64,000 nucleotides of DNA from assembly GCA_964035545.1 (NCBI GenBank), contig OZ037766.1, positions 16,872,222 through 16,936,221 of the forward strand. The letters run 5' to 3'. The number at the start of each line of letters is the position of its first letter. Positions within the stretch are counted from its first letter, which is position 1. The position numbers and the translations under genes were made by a program. Positions 37,526 to 50,500 of this stretch are shown here, one piece after another. The DNA is from Bugula neritina (Eukaryota; Bryozoa; Gymnolaemata; Cheilostomatida; Bugulidae). The notes under the pieces are model-generated. The model had not been told where the DNA came from. It saw only the letters and a program-made list of their open reading frames with translations, and made no database searches.

Positions 37526-40500
37526 TGTATCACAGCTTTTAGCTGGTGTAACCTTCTACCATTGGCCTAGTTCCACTAGGCTAGGATGGATAGAACTTTC
37601 CTCAAGATGTGAGCTGATCCTAGTAAGGCTGTCTGCTGAATCAGTGGGTATTTGTTTTTAGCTACTCCAAGTAGTGCCATCCAGTCTACAGTCTTGTGTG
37701 AAGCTCCAAGGGCTCCAATTACAATGGGGATGACTTTTGTTATTTTCCAAAGGCGGGTTAACTGTAGTGCTAAATCCTGATATTTTCCTATCTTCTCTGA
37801 TTTTTTTTCTTTTACTCTGTAGTCACCAGGAACCGCGATATCAATTATTGTTGTTTCAGCATTATGCCTGTAAACTACTACTACTATATCAGACCTCCTA
37901 GCTTCGATGACTCTGTCGGTGTTTATGTTGAAGTCCCACAATATTTTTACATTGTCATTCTCCAGTACTGATTTTGCTCGGTGGTCGTACCAATTTTTGC
38001 TTCTCTGAAATCCATAAAGTTCACACAACTCCTAGTAAATTATCGATGCCACATGGTCATGTCTTCTCTTATATTCTCCTTGTGCTAACTTCTCACATTC
38101 ACTCAGTATATGCATCACAGTGTCGTCTCTTGCATTACACAACCAGCACTTCTTGCTACCTTGTTCTTTCATTATAGCTACTTTATAATTTCTAGTAGAG
38201 AGTGCTTGATTTTGCGCAGCCAACAGTAGTCCTTCTGTTTCCTTTTTCAACCAACAACATTTCTACCATTTCCATGAGTACGTTTTCATGTCCTCCACCT
38301 TTCTGATGTACTGACCATGTAGAGCCTTTTCTTTCCACCCATCAGTTCTCTCTACCGATTTATCGTTCTTGAGTTCTATCGCTGTTTTGTCCTTAAGGAA
38401 GGTATTCAGAGTGGTGTCTCCATCAGTGCATGTCCTCGTTATGTAATCTGACATGCTGCATTATTCAATCTTTACAGATTCTTCAATTGACACCATCCCT
38501 CTGCAGCCTTCCTTTCTGCTAACATACAGCCTCTCTACATCTGCTCTTGGGTGGAGTGCACGATTTATTGTCATAAGCTTCCTTGTCTTTCTCTTCATGT
38601 CTTGTAGTTCATCAGCAGTCCAGTCAAGTATTCCAGTTGTGTAACGCACTGATGCTACTGCCCAAGTGTTTATTGCTTTGATTGTATTACCTCCATTCAG
38701 TTTAAATTTCAGAACTTTTCTTAGTCGTTTATAGTACTCCTTCCTGATCTTATTTTTCATTTCATTCATTTTTATTCTATCAGTCTCAAAAACTCCTAGA
38801 TACTTATACGGTTCCTCATCTAGATCTTTGGTTACCTGTTCATCAGGCATAGTGATTCCTGTGTCTTCAATTTTCTTTCCTCTTTTCATAACCAGTGTGG
38901 CACATTTCTGTAATCCAAATTTAATTTCTACATCTTTTGTGAAGATCCTAGCAGTGTTCACCAAAACTTTCAGTCCTGGCTTCGATTTCCTATATAGCTT
39001 CAAGTCATCCATATATATAAGGTGGTTTATTTTTCTGCTCTGTCGAAACTTGTATCCTTGAGTCGCTTCTTTCATTAGAACTGATAGAGGGATAAGAGCA
39101 GTCACAAAGAGGAGTGGAAATGAAGAGTCTCCTTGAAAAATTCCTCGGTTGCTGTCTATTCCTCCCATCTTTTCTCCAAGGTACTCCAGTTGTGTTTTCC
39201 AAGACTTCATGCATTTTCTTATCAACCTTATCACATTATCAGCCATTCCAGTTAGTTGCATTGTTTCTAAGATCCATGAGTATGGTATCATGTCATATGC
39301 TTTTTGATAGTCTATCCAACACATTACTAGATTAGTACTTCTCTTTTTCAAGTCACACATGATTGCCTTATCAAGCATGAGATGATCTTTAGCGCCCCTT
39401 GACTTTCTAATGCAGCCTTTTTGTTCTTTCCAATGACATTTTGCTCTGAGAGATGATCTTACAGTTTGTCAGCTAATATGCCTGTCAATGTTTTCCACAT
39501 AAATGGTAAGCAGGTAATTGGTCTATAGTTTCCCGGCTGCCTCCCTTTAGCTGGATCCTTCATTATCAATGCTGTTTTGCCTGATGTCATCCATTCTGGG
39601 ACATTCCCGTTATCCAAGCACTTCTGCAGGTGATTAGCAATCAGTATATGCAGCTTCGTCAGGTGTTTAATCCAGTATCCTTAAACCCCATCTGGTCCTG
39701 GTGTTTTCCTATTAGGCATTTTGCTTATCTTCTTCACATCAGTCACTGTAATGCTCAAGTATTATGGTATTATGTTTAGTTGGCTGACCCCAAATGTTTT
39801 GCCAAAATGCTTTTGACTCTTCCTTGTTAGGTGCCTCTTTAGATATACATTTAGTTCCTTGTAATTCTTGATAGAAGCGCTTTTCATTGTTTGTAAACAT
39901 CCTGTTCTGGTTATACTGTTCCACTCGTTATGTATATCTTTTTATCTTCTGACTTACAGCTCTCAGGTTTTGCTTCAGTTCTTCAATCACTACATCATAT
40001 CCTTTGTTCTTTATCCTATATTTTCATCAAGCCTTCTCAATGGATCATTGTAAGGTCTTCTTTTGCACTCTATTACTTTACTCAAGTCTGATCTAATTTC
40101 TCTTGATTTGTTCTGTAGTCGTACTTTCCATGCTGGTACATTGCTAGGTTTTCTTCTTTCCTTGTTGTTAAACACTTGTTCTGTTACTATTATTGCACAA
40201 GCCATGATGGTGTCATTGAGCTCAGTGATATTATTAATCTCAACACAGTCTAGCACTTCGTTAATCTGTCTTACTGCCTGAAGTAATTTGACCCTCTCAA
40301 TGTGCCTAAGGACGCTTAGTTTTGGTCGATCATTAGCTAATCTGCTACGCTCATCTATAATTTTTTCAACTAGTACTTTTGCTGCCTTTGAACTAGGTAC
40401 TCTTGAAATTCTTATCGTTGGTTCATCAGGTATCTCATGCTGAACTATAACATCCTCTTCTATGTCTCGATCTAGCTCTTCATGATCTTCTTCATCAACT

Positions 40501-40802
40501 GTTGTGCCTTGTTCTTGCAAGGTACCTTCTTCAATCTCATGAAGTTCTTCCTCTGTGAAATGCTTGTGTTTCTTTATAGTTCTTGCTTGATCTACTAGTC
40601 TCTGTTCGCTGATGTCAAATTCTCCTCTTTCCTTCCAGAGTTCATACATTCTTTTTCTATAACCCCTCACTCCAGGTCTACTTTTGAAGTAGCATTCCAT
40701 AACAGCTTTGTTTTTTTCTCTTGAGTATCTTCTTGTAGTTGTGCCAGTAACAGGTTGACGACTGTAGATTGCCTGGTCCCCCACATACCCACTGCCGGAT
40801 GA
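37526..40802 (-). pseudogene. Non-LTR retrotransposon (RLE-type LINE, R2/R4-like), nearly full length, broken
   Basis: Minus-strand pieces in order: an N-terminal domain (40784-40011, RPGVRGYRKRMYELW); a linker (39924-39739); reverse transcriptase (39378-38461) with [24 protein letters not shown] and catalytic YMDD; RNWA-like [14 protein letters not shown]; a CCHC finger CWLCNARDDTVMHILSEC near 38150; and a restriction-like endonuclease at the C-terminus (38028-37576) with RRSDIVVVV and IIDIAVPGDYR. That RT, CCHC and RLE order defines the R2/R4/NeSL group, which nick a specific target and reverse-transcribe in place. Stops and frameshifts separate the pieces, so it cannot make one protein. 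AAT repeats flank both ends, as in the TAA-targeting Dong element. The single long RT frame suggests recent decay. Confidence 0.9.
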
Positions 40803-41290
40803 TATTATTATTATTATTTTTAAATTTAATGTATTACTAGTACCATTAGTACTACTAGTATTACTGTTAGTATTACGGTATTAGAAATAGTATTACTAAT
40901 AGTATAACTTTAACTATATACTAACTTCAACAGTAACATCGATATTATCGGGTTCACGATTAGTATCGAGTATTGCTATTGTCTATTAGTATTACTATTA
41001 GTATTACTAATACTATTATTATAACTATGGGAATGTCTATAGCAATATTATACATCAATTTAAAATTAATTATGAGCATTAAACTTGTTCCTATTAAATA
41101 CTAGATAGTGAATACTGAATAGCAATTAGAAGAAGAGTATTTCAAGTAAAATAAATAGAATTTTTCAACTATCATTATGTTATAATTTCGGGTTGAAATT
41201 ATTGATTAATATCACTGTAATAAATTATACTGTTTTGTTTAGTATGAGTATGGGTATTAGTATTACTGTGACTATGTCAAAAGATAAAAT
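40803..41290. repeat. (ATT)n and TAGTATTAC low-complexity tract, right flank of the LINE
   Basis: It starts with ATTATTATTATTATT next to the LINE 5' end and continues as TATTAC/TAGTA words. It mirrors the tract at 35.6-37.5 kb, as expected if the LINE split one repeat block. Confidence 0.75.
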
Positions 41291-42944
41291 GATAAGTTAG
41301 TAAATAGATAATAGTTATAAAAACATGAAATATTTGGTACCTCATATAGGCCTACACTTTATTGACCATTATCATGTGATAAATGTAATAGTATACATTT
41401 AAATTTTCTAAACATTTCAGAAAATAAAATCTGTATTAATCAAAACAGACTTTAGTCAGCAGAGGAAAAAATTATAGATATGAAGCAATTTTCCATATCT
41501 ACAAATGTGACAGGTCTGAGGCTATTTGTAGGACTTGTTAACTTTTTAAATGAAAAATCCATGTCTAATCTTGCTAACATTTGTCACTCAACAAACTGTT
41601 ACATAGATAAGTAAAATTGCTATGGCCATCTCAATGTGAATATGCATTTTAAAATTTAATACAACTCCGACAGTTGTAAGCATTGCCATACGGTATAATG
41701 TTGAGACTCTTTAGTGCTTGCATAGTTCTAAGGTGTTTTCATGTTTACTTATATGGGGACAAATTGACATTGATAGCGCATTATCAATATCCTACCACTA
41801 TATTTAGAAGCGAGGTAGGCATTTTAATTCATCAATTATACAAGAAGGCCATACTGTGTGACCACATACATGCTATGTTAAGCTGAACAAAAAACCTTCA
41901 GAGAAAACCAATGTTGCTGGCATGTCAATGTTACTTTTATCTTGCAACTAATTCTATTTCCAAACAGCTTTAGCAATTCAGGGAAGATTAGTAGCCAACT
42001 TTGCCCGTCATATTCAGAAACATCAGAATATTCATAAAAAGATATAGCAACACTATGTTGAGGAAACAGAGCCGCAGCTGTGTTTTACATGTACATGCTG
42101 TAATGCGCTATTTGCCTACTTTAGTCAGTCACCTCTGATATTGAATGAATTTTGTAGTAGCCATGTTAAAGTTTTACTGTCATGGTAACCTTGGTTATTA
42201 TGAAATAAAGTCCTTATTTAAAACATGTATGTAATATCGCCATAATCTACATGTGTCAAAATCACACCTACTACTTTCTAAAAAGATTGTGGCAGAGGGA
42301 ATAGATAACCACATATTTTCAGTTGGCTTTGGTAGAAAATCAACGTGGCTTGAATGTATATAAAATCATTTGGTGTCGTATTGCTGCCTTCAACTCTATC
42401 TTCACACCCTGTGGCCTCTCTCGATGGGTGGTAAGCCATGATAGTCCATAATTTTCATCTGTTGAGATTACCAATTGTATGCCAATAAATAGTAAACAAT
42501 GCCAACATACTATTCAAAATTCAACAAACAAGTCTTCGGAGCATAGATTAAGCCAGTTTCCATTGAATACGATCCACTCTACACATGAATAGTCAAAGCG
42601 GGTTTTGGGGTAAAATTTAAAAATAGAATTGGGTTTCTTTAAGGAACATCCACAAGCAAAGTTAAGTTCTTACTAGCAGCATTGCCAATAATTGCTATTC
42701 AATTATAGTTTTAATTTACTAGGTATAGAAATATTGCATTTAAAATAAAAATTAACCAATTTTATTTTATTTAGCAGTAACCATTATGAATATCACTTTC
42801 ATAAATTGGAAAAGTAAAAATAAACTTGTTTTAAGAAGTAGCTGTACAAAATAATAAACTAATCTTATGCTAAACCTGCAAAGTGTAGCTATACGGTTAC
42901 CACTATCCATGTGTTTATCACTTCTATGATATTCTCTATAATAT
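41291..42944. other. Gene-free stretch
   Basis: No exon, RNA gene or element boundary was recognised. Short open frames here lack support. Confidence 0.5.
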
Positions 42945-43265
42945 TTAGTTTCCATTCCAGAACTTTTTTTTATTTATTTATACTACTCATTTTTTATTTT
43001 ATTTTTCAATTCTTACATTTTTTTATCTGTCTCCAGAACTCCAAAGTACTTATGCAACTCTTCATCGAGATCTTTTATCACCTGTTTATCAGGCGGATTT
43101 ATTTCTGTGTTTTCAGTTGCTAGTATCCCTTGACTTTCTAGTTTCTAATGCATTCTTTTTGTTCTTCTCCATTGACATTTTGACTTGAAAGGTGATCATA
43201 CACCTCGATTTTCATCTCCCTTCTCATAACCAGTGTGGCACACTATGCTACTTTGAATTTTATTT
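42945..43265 (-). pseudogene. Scrambled fragment of the same LINE family
   Basis: Plus-strand positions 42945-43118 align with about 38705-38868 of the full LINE. Positions 43119-43203 align with about 39390-39465, which lies some 500 bp away in the full copy. Positions 43204-43265 then align with about 38868-38945. The fragment is heavily diverged and non-coding. It shows an older copy of the family rearranged internally. Confidence 0.72.
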
Positions 43266-44583
43266 CTACATCTCTTTAGCAATAATATACTAACACGATA
43301 TGCGGTAATTCATTATTTTGAAATATTTTTAACCCGGTGTTGAGATTCTTTTACATAACCAATTCATAAAGATGTATATTTTGATGTAAAAGTGGTGCAC
43401 TAATGATATGAAAAATGCTCAGCCACATTTTGCCACAAGATTATTACCATGACTACAGTGAAACAATTAGTGGCGCATGGCTCATTTACTAATTCATGGT
43501 TACTATAGTTACTATAGTGAGCATTTAATTATTTACTAGCTTTCTGTTTACAGGATGGTAAATGACACAGTTTCTCTTCAGTTCCTTTGTGAGGTTCAAC
43601 AGTAAAGGCACACAGCTACTATAATTGTTGGTAAGTATAGGATTTCTGTCTTGCTTATCTGTTCTAAATATTGCTAAACAGAATTTTGTGATTTTTTAGC
43701 TAATATAAAACTGAAAAATTTAAGAACATCAATTAAATTAAATGATATTTAAAACGGAGATTGAAAGTTTTATTTCGAATTTATACAACTTTTAGAAGCT
43801 AAAAATGGTCTTTTAAGAAATTTGTTACATCAAGTTTTTTTGAAAATCTTCTGTAGAAGTAATTATCATTCCAAATATTTTACTCCAGTCTCTCAATATT
43901 CTTACATATTCAATAAGTTACAATAAGATGTTATAGACATGGTAATAAAATAAGAGTTTGTATGACTGTTATAGCCGGCAAATAGTGTATTGGATCAGCC
44001 ATAGCATCTCACAATATAGTAGTATAATCAGTAGAGGGTTTTGCATGTATATATTCATTGCTTGATGTAGATATAAAGTAGATGTGGTCATGAATACTGT
44101 AACCTAATGAGCGTATCATTGTTATTGATCTTTAGATAAAATTTATGTTTTTTTTATCTTTCTTTATTGCCTTGTTGGTAATGTAGCATATCTATTATGA
44201 TAGCACAGGAGGGCAGATAGCACCATTACATGGTCATCAGTGTCCTCCATCTTTACACTGTGTATGGTTATTCATGCTAATGTGTGTAGCATACACCATA
44301 GTATGTATTAAATATTATTTCATAGTAGTATTACTTGTGTGTGCATTATTGTTCTTTGAAATTTTACACCTCTCTTCATTTAACGATACTTTGCTCAAAT
44401 TGTTGCTTAGCCTGTTAATAGGCATTCTTTGAAATGATATATTAATGTGTGTAGGCCTAATTGTATATTGATAAATAGGGCTGTAATATATATTCAGTTA
44501 CTTAGTATAATTACCATCATATGTTTCATTATGTGTCATGACTGTATAATACATGAACTGGTTCTACTAGCAGGTACTCTATC
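43266..44583. other. Upstream region of the BTB-Kelch gene
   Basis: No coding sequence was seen. It should hold the promoter and any 5' UTR exon of the gene starting at 44584, but no motif stands out. Confidence 0.5.
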
Positions 44584-47500
44584 ATGGCTAAGGGAGATTT
44601 CATCAAACTAGATGAGACTACAGAGTTGATGAAAATCTCTGCTGACAAATACCGCTACAACAATCCACTATTTACTAAACCAACGGCTAAAATTTCTGAT
44701 TTCAATGCAGATATCAAGCTCAAAGTCGGTAAGTTGAATTTCACTAGTAAATTATTGTTTTACAGTCAATATGTTGGACCTTTTCTCAGGCATGTTTGAG
44801 AAGGTTAGGCCCAGATAATTATGGTATAATCCCAAAACATGGTTCGGGTATAAAGAGTAACACTTCTTTCAGTATTAATTTTGTCTTAATTCAAGTTTTT
44901 TGGCAAAACGTATTTTCTTCAACAATTCTCTCATTTACTGTAACGGATAGCAAATATTCATACATTAAATATTATAATTAGCAGGCTAGTGGGTATTATA
45001 CCGAGTCTTTCAGACAACTTTCTTCAAATGTTGTTCTTTCATACTCTTAGGCCACAGTATGCATTGGGATTGAGACAACACCAATGAACTCAAATAGTAT
45101 ATGCATTATATTCATATAGACTTCTATCATGTAAACAACATTGTGTTTAGGAAATGAATACTTCAAGGTCCATAAGGCTGTCTTATCTGAAGCCAGTGTG
45201 TACTTCTCAGCCATGTTCTCCCATGACATGCTGGAGAAAGATAAAGACTACATTGAGTTGAAGGGCATATCTGTTGGAGGTTTTCAAGTCATGTTGGAAT
45301 ACTTTTATCATGGGCACATAACTCTTGTGCTGGATAATGTGCAGCACTGTCTTGAAGCCAGTACATTTTTTCATGTGAGTTAACAACAGCACAAATGTTG
45401 AGCTAATACATTAATGTATTAGATTAATATTATGTTGATAGATATAAGTACGATAGAGCGAGGAAGATAACATACCAGGGAGTTGTCCTCTCATAATGGA
45501 CACAAACTCATGTGACTAAATAAATACTCATCAAAAGATTTTAACTGGTCAAATAACATGGTCAGTTTACTTTTAGTTGACTTGTTTCATTAAATTGAAA
45601 ATCGAAGCTGAGTCAGTGGTAAGCCACAACAGTTATCTTACCAGTTGTTCTTCTATTTTCTATAAAATATTGTATGCAAGAAAAACAGCTTCTAAATACT
45701 TGCAGGTAGAATGGCTGACTAAAGTATGCTGTGATTTTATGAAGAGACATCTTTCTGTGGAGAATTGCTTGCAGATTATTGACTTGGCTGATGCATACCA
45801 CCTTACAGGTACGCACATTCACAATGATAATCTAAAGAATCTATTTTATATTCCTGTAAAGGGGGGGGAGTGTTGCTGATACATTATTACATAATGCTTA
45901 CTCTTTCAAAATATATAACTAAATTACCAAAAATTTTTGAGATGTTAGCTTTTCTGGTATATATATCAGAGCACAAAAATACTTAATGTAATGTAATATC
46001 CCTTCTTTGTGTTGCAGCCAATTGCTGATGGGGTGTAAGCATGTCACATAAATTATTATTTGTAGTTTTTATCACTACCACTAGTATATTTTGTTATTAT
46101 ATTCATAGCCTATAGATGTTGTAGTTCATAGCATCGAAATATTTGTCTTATGACATTTAATATGGCTATATCTCATGAAGGTGTTGATTATCATTGTAGA
46201 TTTACTAGATGAAATGTACTGTTTTATTGGCCTGCATGCCAGTGCGCTGTTAGACAGTGGTAAGCTACAGCAGCTATCCTACCAGACGCTGCTACAACTG
46301 CTCTCTGCTGACTATTACATTGATCTTCCAGAAGAGCTGGTTCTTGGTCTTGTAGTGGACTGGGTGAATGAGGACTTTCAGGTCAGTATAACTGCAGTCA
46401 GCTCATTCTACAATGAGCTCGATATACTCTAGTGTTTGCCATTATATGGAGTGTTGCAAATATAAAAGTTTATTTTTACAGTTAATACTTGTATTCAGTC
46501 GTAAGTAAATTCACTAATTAATGTTATTATCACTCAACTTGAATAAACTAGCCACAATTTTAATTTATAATACAGCTTAATGTAGTTAAATAGAGAAAAC
46601 TGATCATTTTCCGTACCCACAGATTGTTTAATAGACGACTCCTTGTTTCTTGTAGTCCAGAGAGTGTGATCTAGAACAGCTGCTCATGCACATCAAATTC
46701 CACCTGTTCTTGCCGGAGCAGCTAGAAAATATCCCAAAAGACTTACTGAATATTGGGAATACTAAACAAAGAGTGGACAACTCTAAACTGCTCTGGGACA
46801 AGCCACACAAGTTAGTTTGTAAGCATAATCATGTCACAGAAAGTTTGGAGGGCAAATATTGCGCACTTGAACTTTGCTGGTAATTACTTTCCTAGCTTAT
46901 GTATCTCAAGGTTGGCTAATGTTGACTTCCAAAGATATCTAAACCTCCATACAGTTATAGTCACTATAATTCTGTATTAGAATGGCTTTTATCCGATTCA
47001 AGATGTGTGGAAATAATTTTAGTGCCCATCTTGTGTCAGGCTCAGCCTAATGGGCAACTTAATTTTTTATAATTGCACAATGTCAAGAACAGCATGTAAC
47101 GTTTTGTGCATTAAATGCAGTATAATATTAGTCTTTTGTACTGTATCTTTCTATGTAATATTTCTTTTTTTCAAGGCAATTAGTCAATTGAGTTAGTTTT
47201 GTTTTTAATGCCATATATTTGTATCTATAGTATACACTATATAGTATACACATTTAGTGGCTTCAATTCTGTAGTTGGAGTGTTCTGAGTACTGAGATCT
47301 CTGGGAGAGGAGGTAGGAATTCATTGGTGCTGCTCTCTGATTGGACAATGGATAAAATGCATATGGTTGACCTTAACAATCCCTACTTACACGAAGAGCC
47401 TCTTGGACTCCTGGAGTTTGACTCTCTATCAGACTTTGTCACACTCAGCACTCTGAGTAAGTCTCCTTACTTTCTGCTAATTTGAATTATTACTTTTTGG

Positions 47501-50500
47501 TAATTGTTTAGTGTGGTATTGGCTGGCTAAGGATAGTCAGGATGGTTACATTTCTATGACATTAGTCAACTCTATGAGCCTAAATGTTCCGATAAGTGAC
47601 CAAAGTGCAATTAGAAGAAAACTAAAAGCAAATAAAAGGAAACAACTCTTCATAATATTAAAATATGTCAAAACTCGGTTTACTTAATACTTTTTAAATC
47701 TGATTTTAACTGATTTTAATCGTTATTTCAACTATAATTGTTTTGTTGTATAATAAATTTACTGATAAAAACAAAATTAGGGAGTATTTTTACCATTTTC
47801 TTTACCCATACATCACTGCTAAATATCTAACTTGTGAAGCATTATATGTTAACAGCAGCTCAATGCTGTTTTAGATGGTTTCCTGTACTGTTTGGGGGGA
47901 TACGACACACATTTAAAAGCCCAGAACTCTGTGCTCATGTATGACCCCAGGCTAAAAATATGGATAGAGTTATCACCAATGAAGCACTGCAGGCAGAGTT
48001 TTCCTGTTGTGACTATGGACAGGAAGTTGTATGCTCTTGGTGGAGCTACTTTGTTACCAGCAGATGAAGAATCAGGAGATGACACACCTGCTAGTCTGAG
48101 TCAGTGCGAATGGTGAGTCATTCTTCTGTGATGGCTCTTTGTGTCCGGGAATATAACTAATTAAACCTTAGCTACTATTTTGCCACAATCACTTGAATGA
48201 ATAAGCTAATAAATCAAGGCATTTTAATAGAGAAAACAGTCCCAGTCTTCATATCCCTTTTGTGTCTTTTTTGATGTGCAGTCTTTATAAAAAAGCCTTT
48301 TACTGCAACACAAAGTTATACTGATGTTGGCACTGATACTCGTCACCCAAGTATTACTGTTGAATTTTAGTTACATGCCTAACCTTATGGACTCTACAAT
48401 AAAGCATCATGATCCACTATGCATTTGTACTCAAATAATAAATACAAAGGGGTAATACAGACACCCTTGAACGTAATGTAACAACTTATTATATTGACAT
48501 TCAACACTTGGATGACGTTAATGTATAGTAAGAAAACCATCATGTATTTCTTATTACATTATATATACTAAACTTGTCTTTGTTAATTATTAACTTTCAT
48601 TGATTCAATGGACTTACTCTACTAATGAATATTTATGCTATGTTAGTAGAATTTATAATATCATATAGCTATAGATTTAATGTTGTCAATTAATTTCACA
48701 TGTAAATATGCACATAAATCTGTACTAACAGTTTATGTTAGATTAGAAGAAAGTATACACCACCTTGGGTAATAGCCTTGTGATGACAGCAGCACTCTGT
48801 GTATCAGCTAATTATCTGGTGTTTGTGATTATTAATTATTATGGTAATCACCAATGCATCGGTGGATGATAGCTGCAGTAGTGTGACTGCAAAAGTAATG
48901 AATTTGATCCAACTGGTATAAATCTCCTCACACCTTGTTTTATGCAATCTTCAGTTTGTCCACATAATAAATGTGTCTACATTATATGATTGTATCTGTA
49001 AATAAATCACAACTATAAAGATAATACTGTCCATAATGTAACAGTGATACTGTGTTATTACAGAATTCTCTGTGCCAACATTTAAAAAATATTTCCCCTG
49101 AAAAATTATTCTTTTGAAGATTTCTCGAGATTGAAACATATTTTTAAATTTGTATATATTTACCATCTGTAAAATTTTAACATTTTTATACATAGCATTT
49201 GTATTGATCTAATTGGGAGCAGCCGTGGTCTAGGGGTTAGAGCATTTGCCTGGTAAACACGAAGGTCGTGGGTTTGAGCCCTGACAAGGGCCATTGGTGA
49301 TGTTAGGAAGAGCATCCAGTCATAATTGCTCCTGTGCCTCATTTAAATAAGTCCTTAGCCCGCTTTAACAAAAACCCTTTCTATCAGGGGTTTCTCACAG
49401 GGATAGTGACTATAAACTTGTGTGAGTTTTATTTGTATTGATCTAATTATACCTTATGTTTAGGTTGTATGTAATATTTTAGTTATGATCCTGAAACTGA
49501 TACATGGAGTTGTATTCCCCCATTACCATGTGGACTAACGTCACATCAAGCCTGTGTTCTTGGTGGCACCATCTATGTTACAGGAGGGGTGTGTGAAGAC
49601 CGCTCAGAACCTGTCCCAGTAAGAACATTCATTAGGCCTATTGTCTTTTGCCATTTTCTACTCTGCTGTTGATCCATTGCTATTACATGAAATATCTTGA
49701 AAATGACAAAATAATATAAATATTTGTACGCACTCTCACCTACATACTCTCACCTACTTACTCTCACATACTTACTCTCACCTACATACTCTCACCTACT
49801 TACTCTCACCTACTTACTCTCACATACTTACTCTCACCTACATACTCTCACCTACATACTCTCACCTACTTACTCTCACCTACTTACTCTCACATACATA
49901 CTCTCACCTACTTACTCTCACCTACTTACTCTCACCTACTTACTCTCACCTACATACTCTCACCTACTTACTCTCACCTACTTACTCTCACCTACTTACT
50001 CTCACCTACTTACTCTCACCTACATACTCTCACCTACTTACTCTCACCTACATACTCTCACCTACTTACTCTCACATACTTACTCTCACATACTTACTCT
50101 CACCTACATACTCTCACCTACTTACTCTCACATACTTACTCTCACCTACATACTCTCACCTACTTACTCTCACATACATACTCTCACCTACTTACTCTCA
50201 CCTACTTACTCTCACCTACTTACTCTCACCTACATACTCTCACCTACTTACTCTCACCTACTTACTCTCACCTACTTACTCTCACCTACTTACTCTTACC
50301 TACATACTCTCACCTACTTACTCTCACCTACATACTCTCACCTACTTACTCTCACCTACTTACTCTTACCTACATACTCTCACCTACTTACTCTCACCTA
50401 CATACTCTCACTCTCAACTACATACTATGTGAAAAAAATTTGCTAATAATGGGAGATTTTCTCCTAAACACAATAAGATCAACTGCCATATCTAGATATG

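Noticed and set aside
38453-39335. Several plus-strand open frames across the LINE
   Set aside because: They are antisense shadows of the reverse transcriptase frame on the minus strand.
41683-41886. 67-codon plus-strand frame
   Set aside because: No recognised motif, no neighbouring exon and composition like the surrounding non-coding DNA.
49217-49290. Genuine tRNA gene
   Set aside because: A and B boxes are present, but the element continues into a repeated SINE body and has a target duplication, and the acceptor arm does not fold.
49724-50446. 240-codon open reading frame
   Set aside because: It is produced entirely by a 14-bp tandem repeat without stop codons, inside an intron of the Kelch gene.
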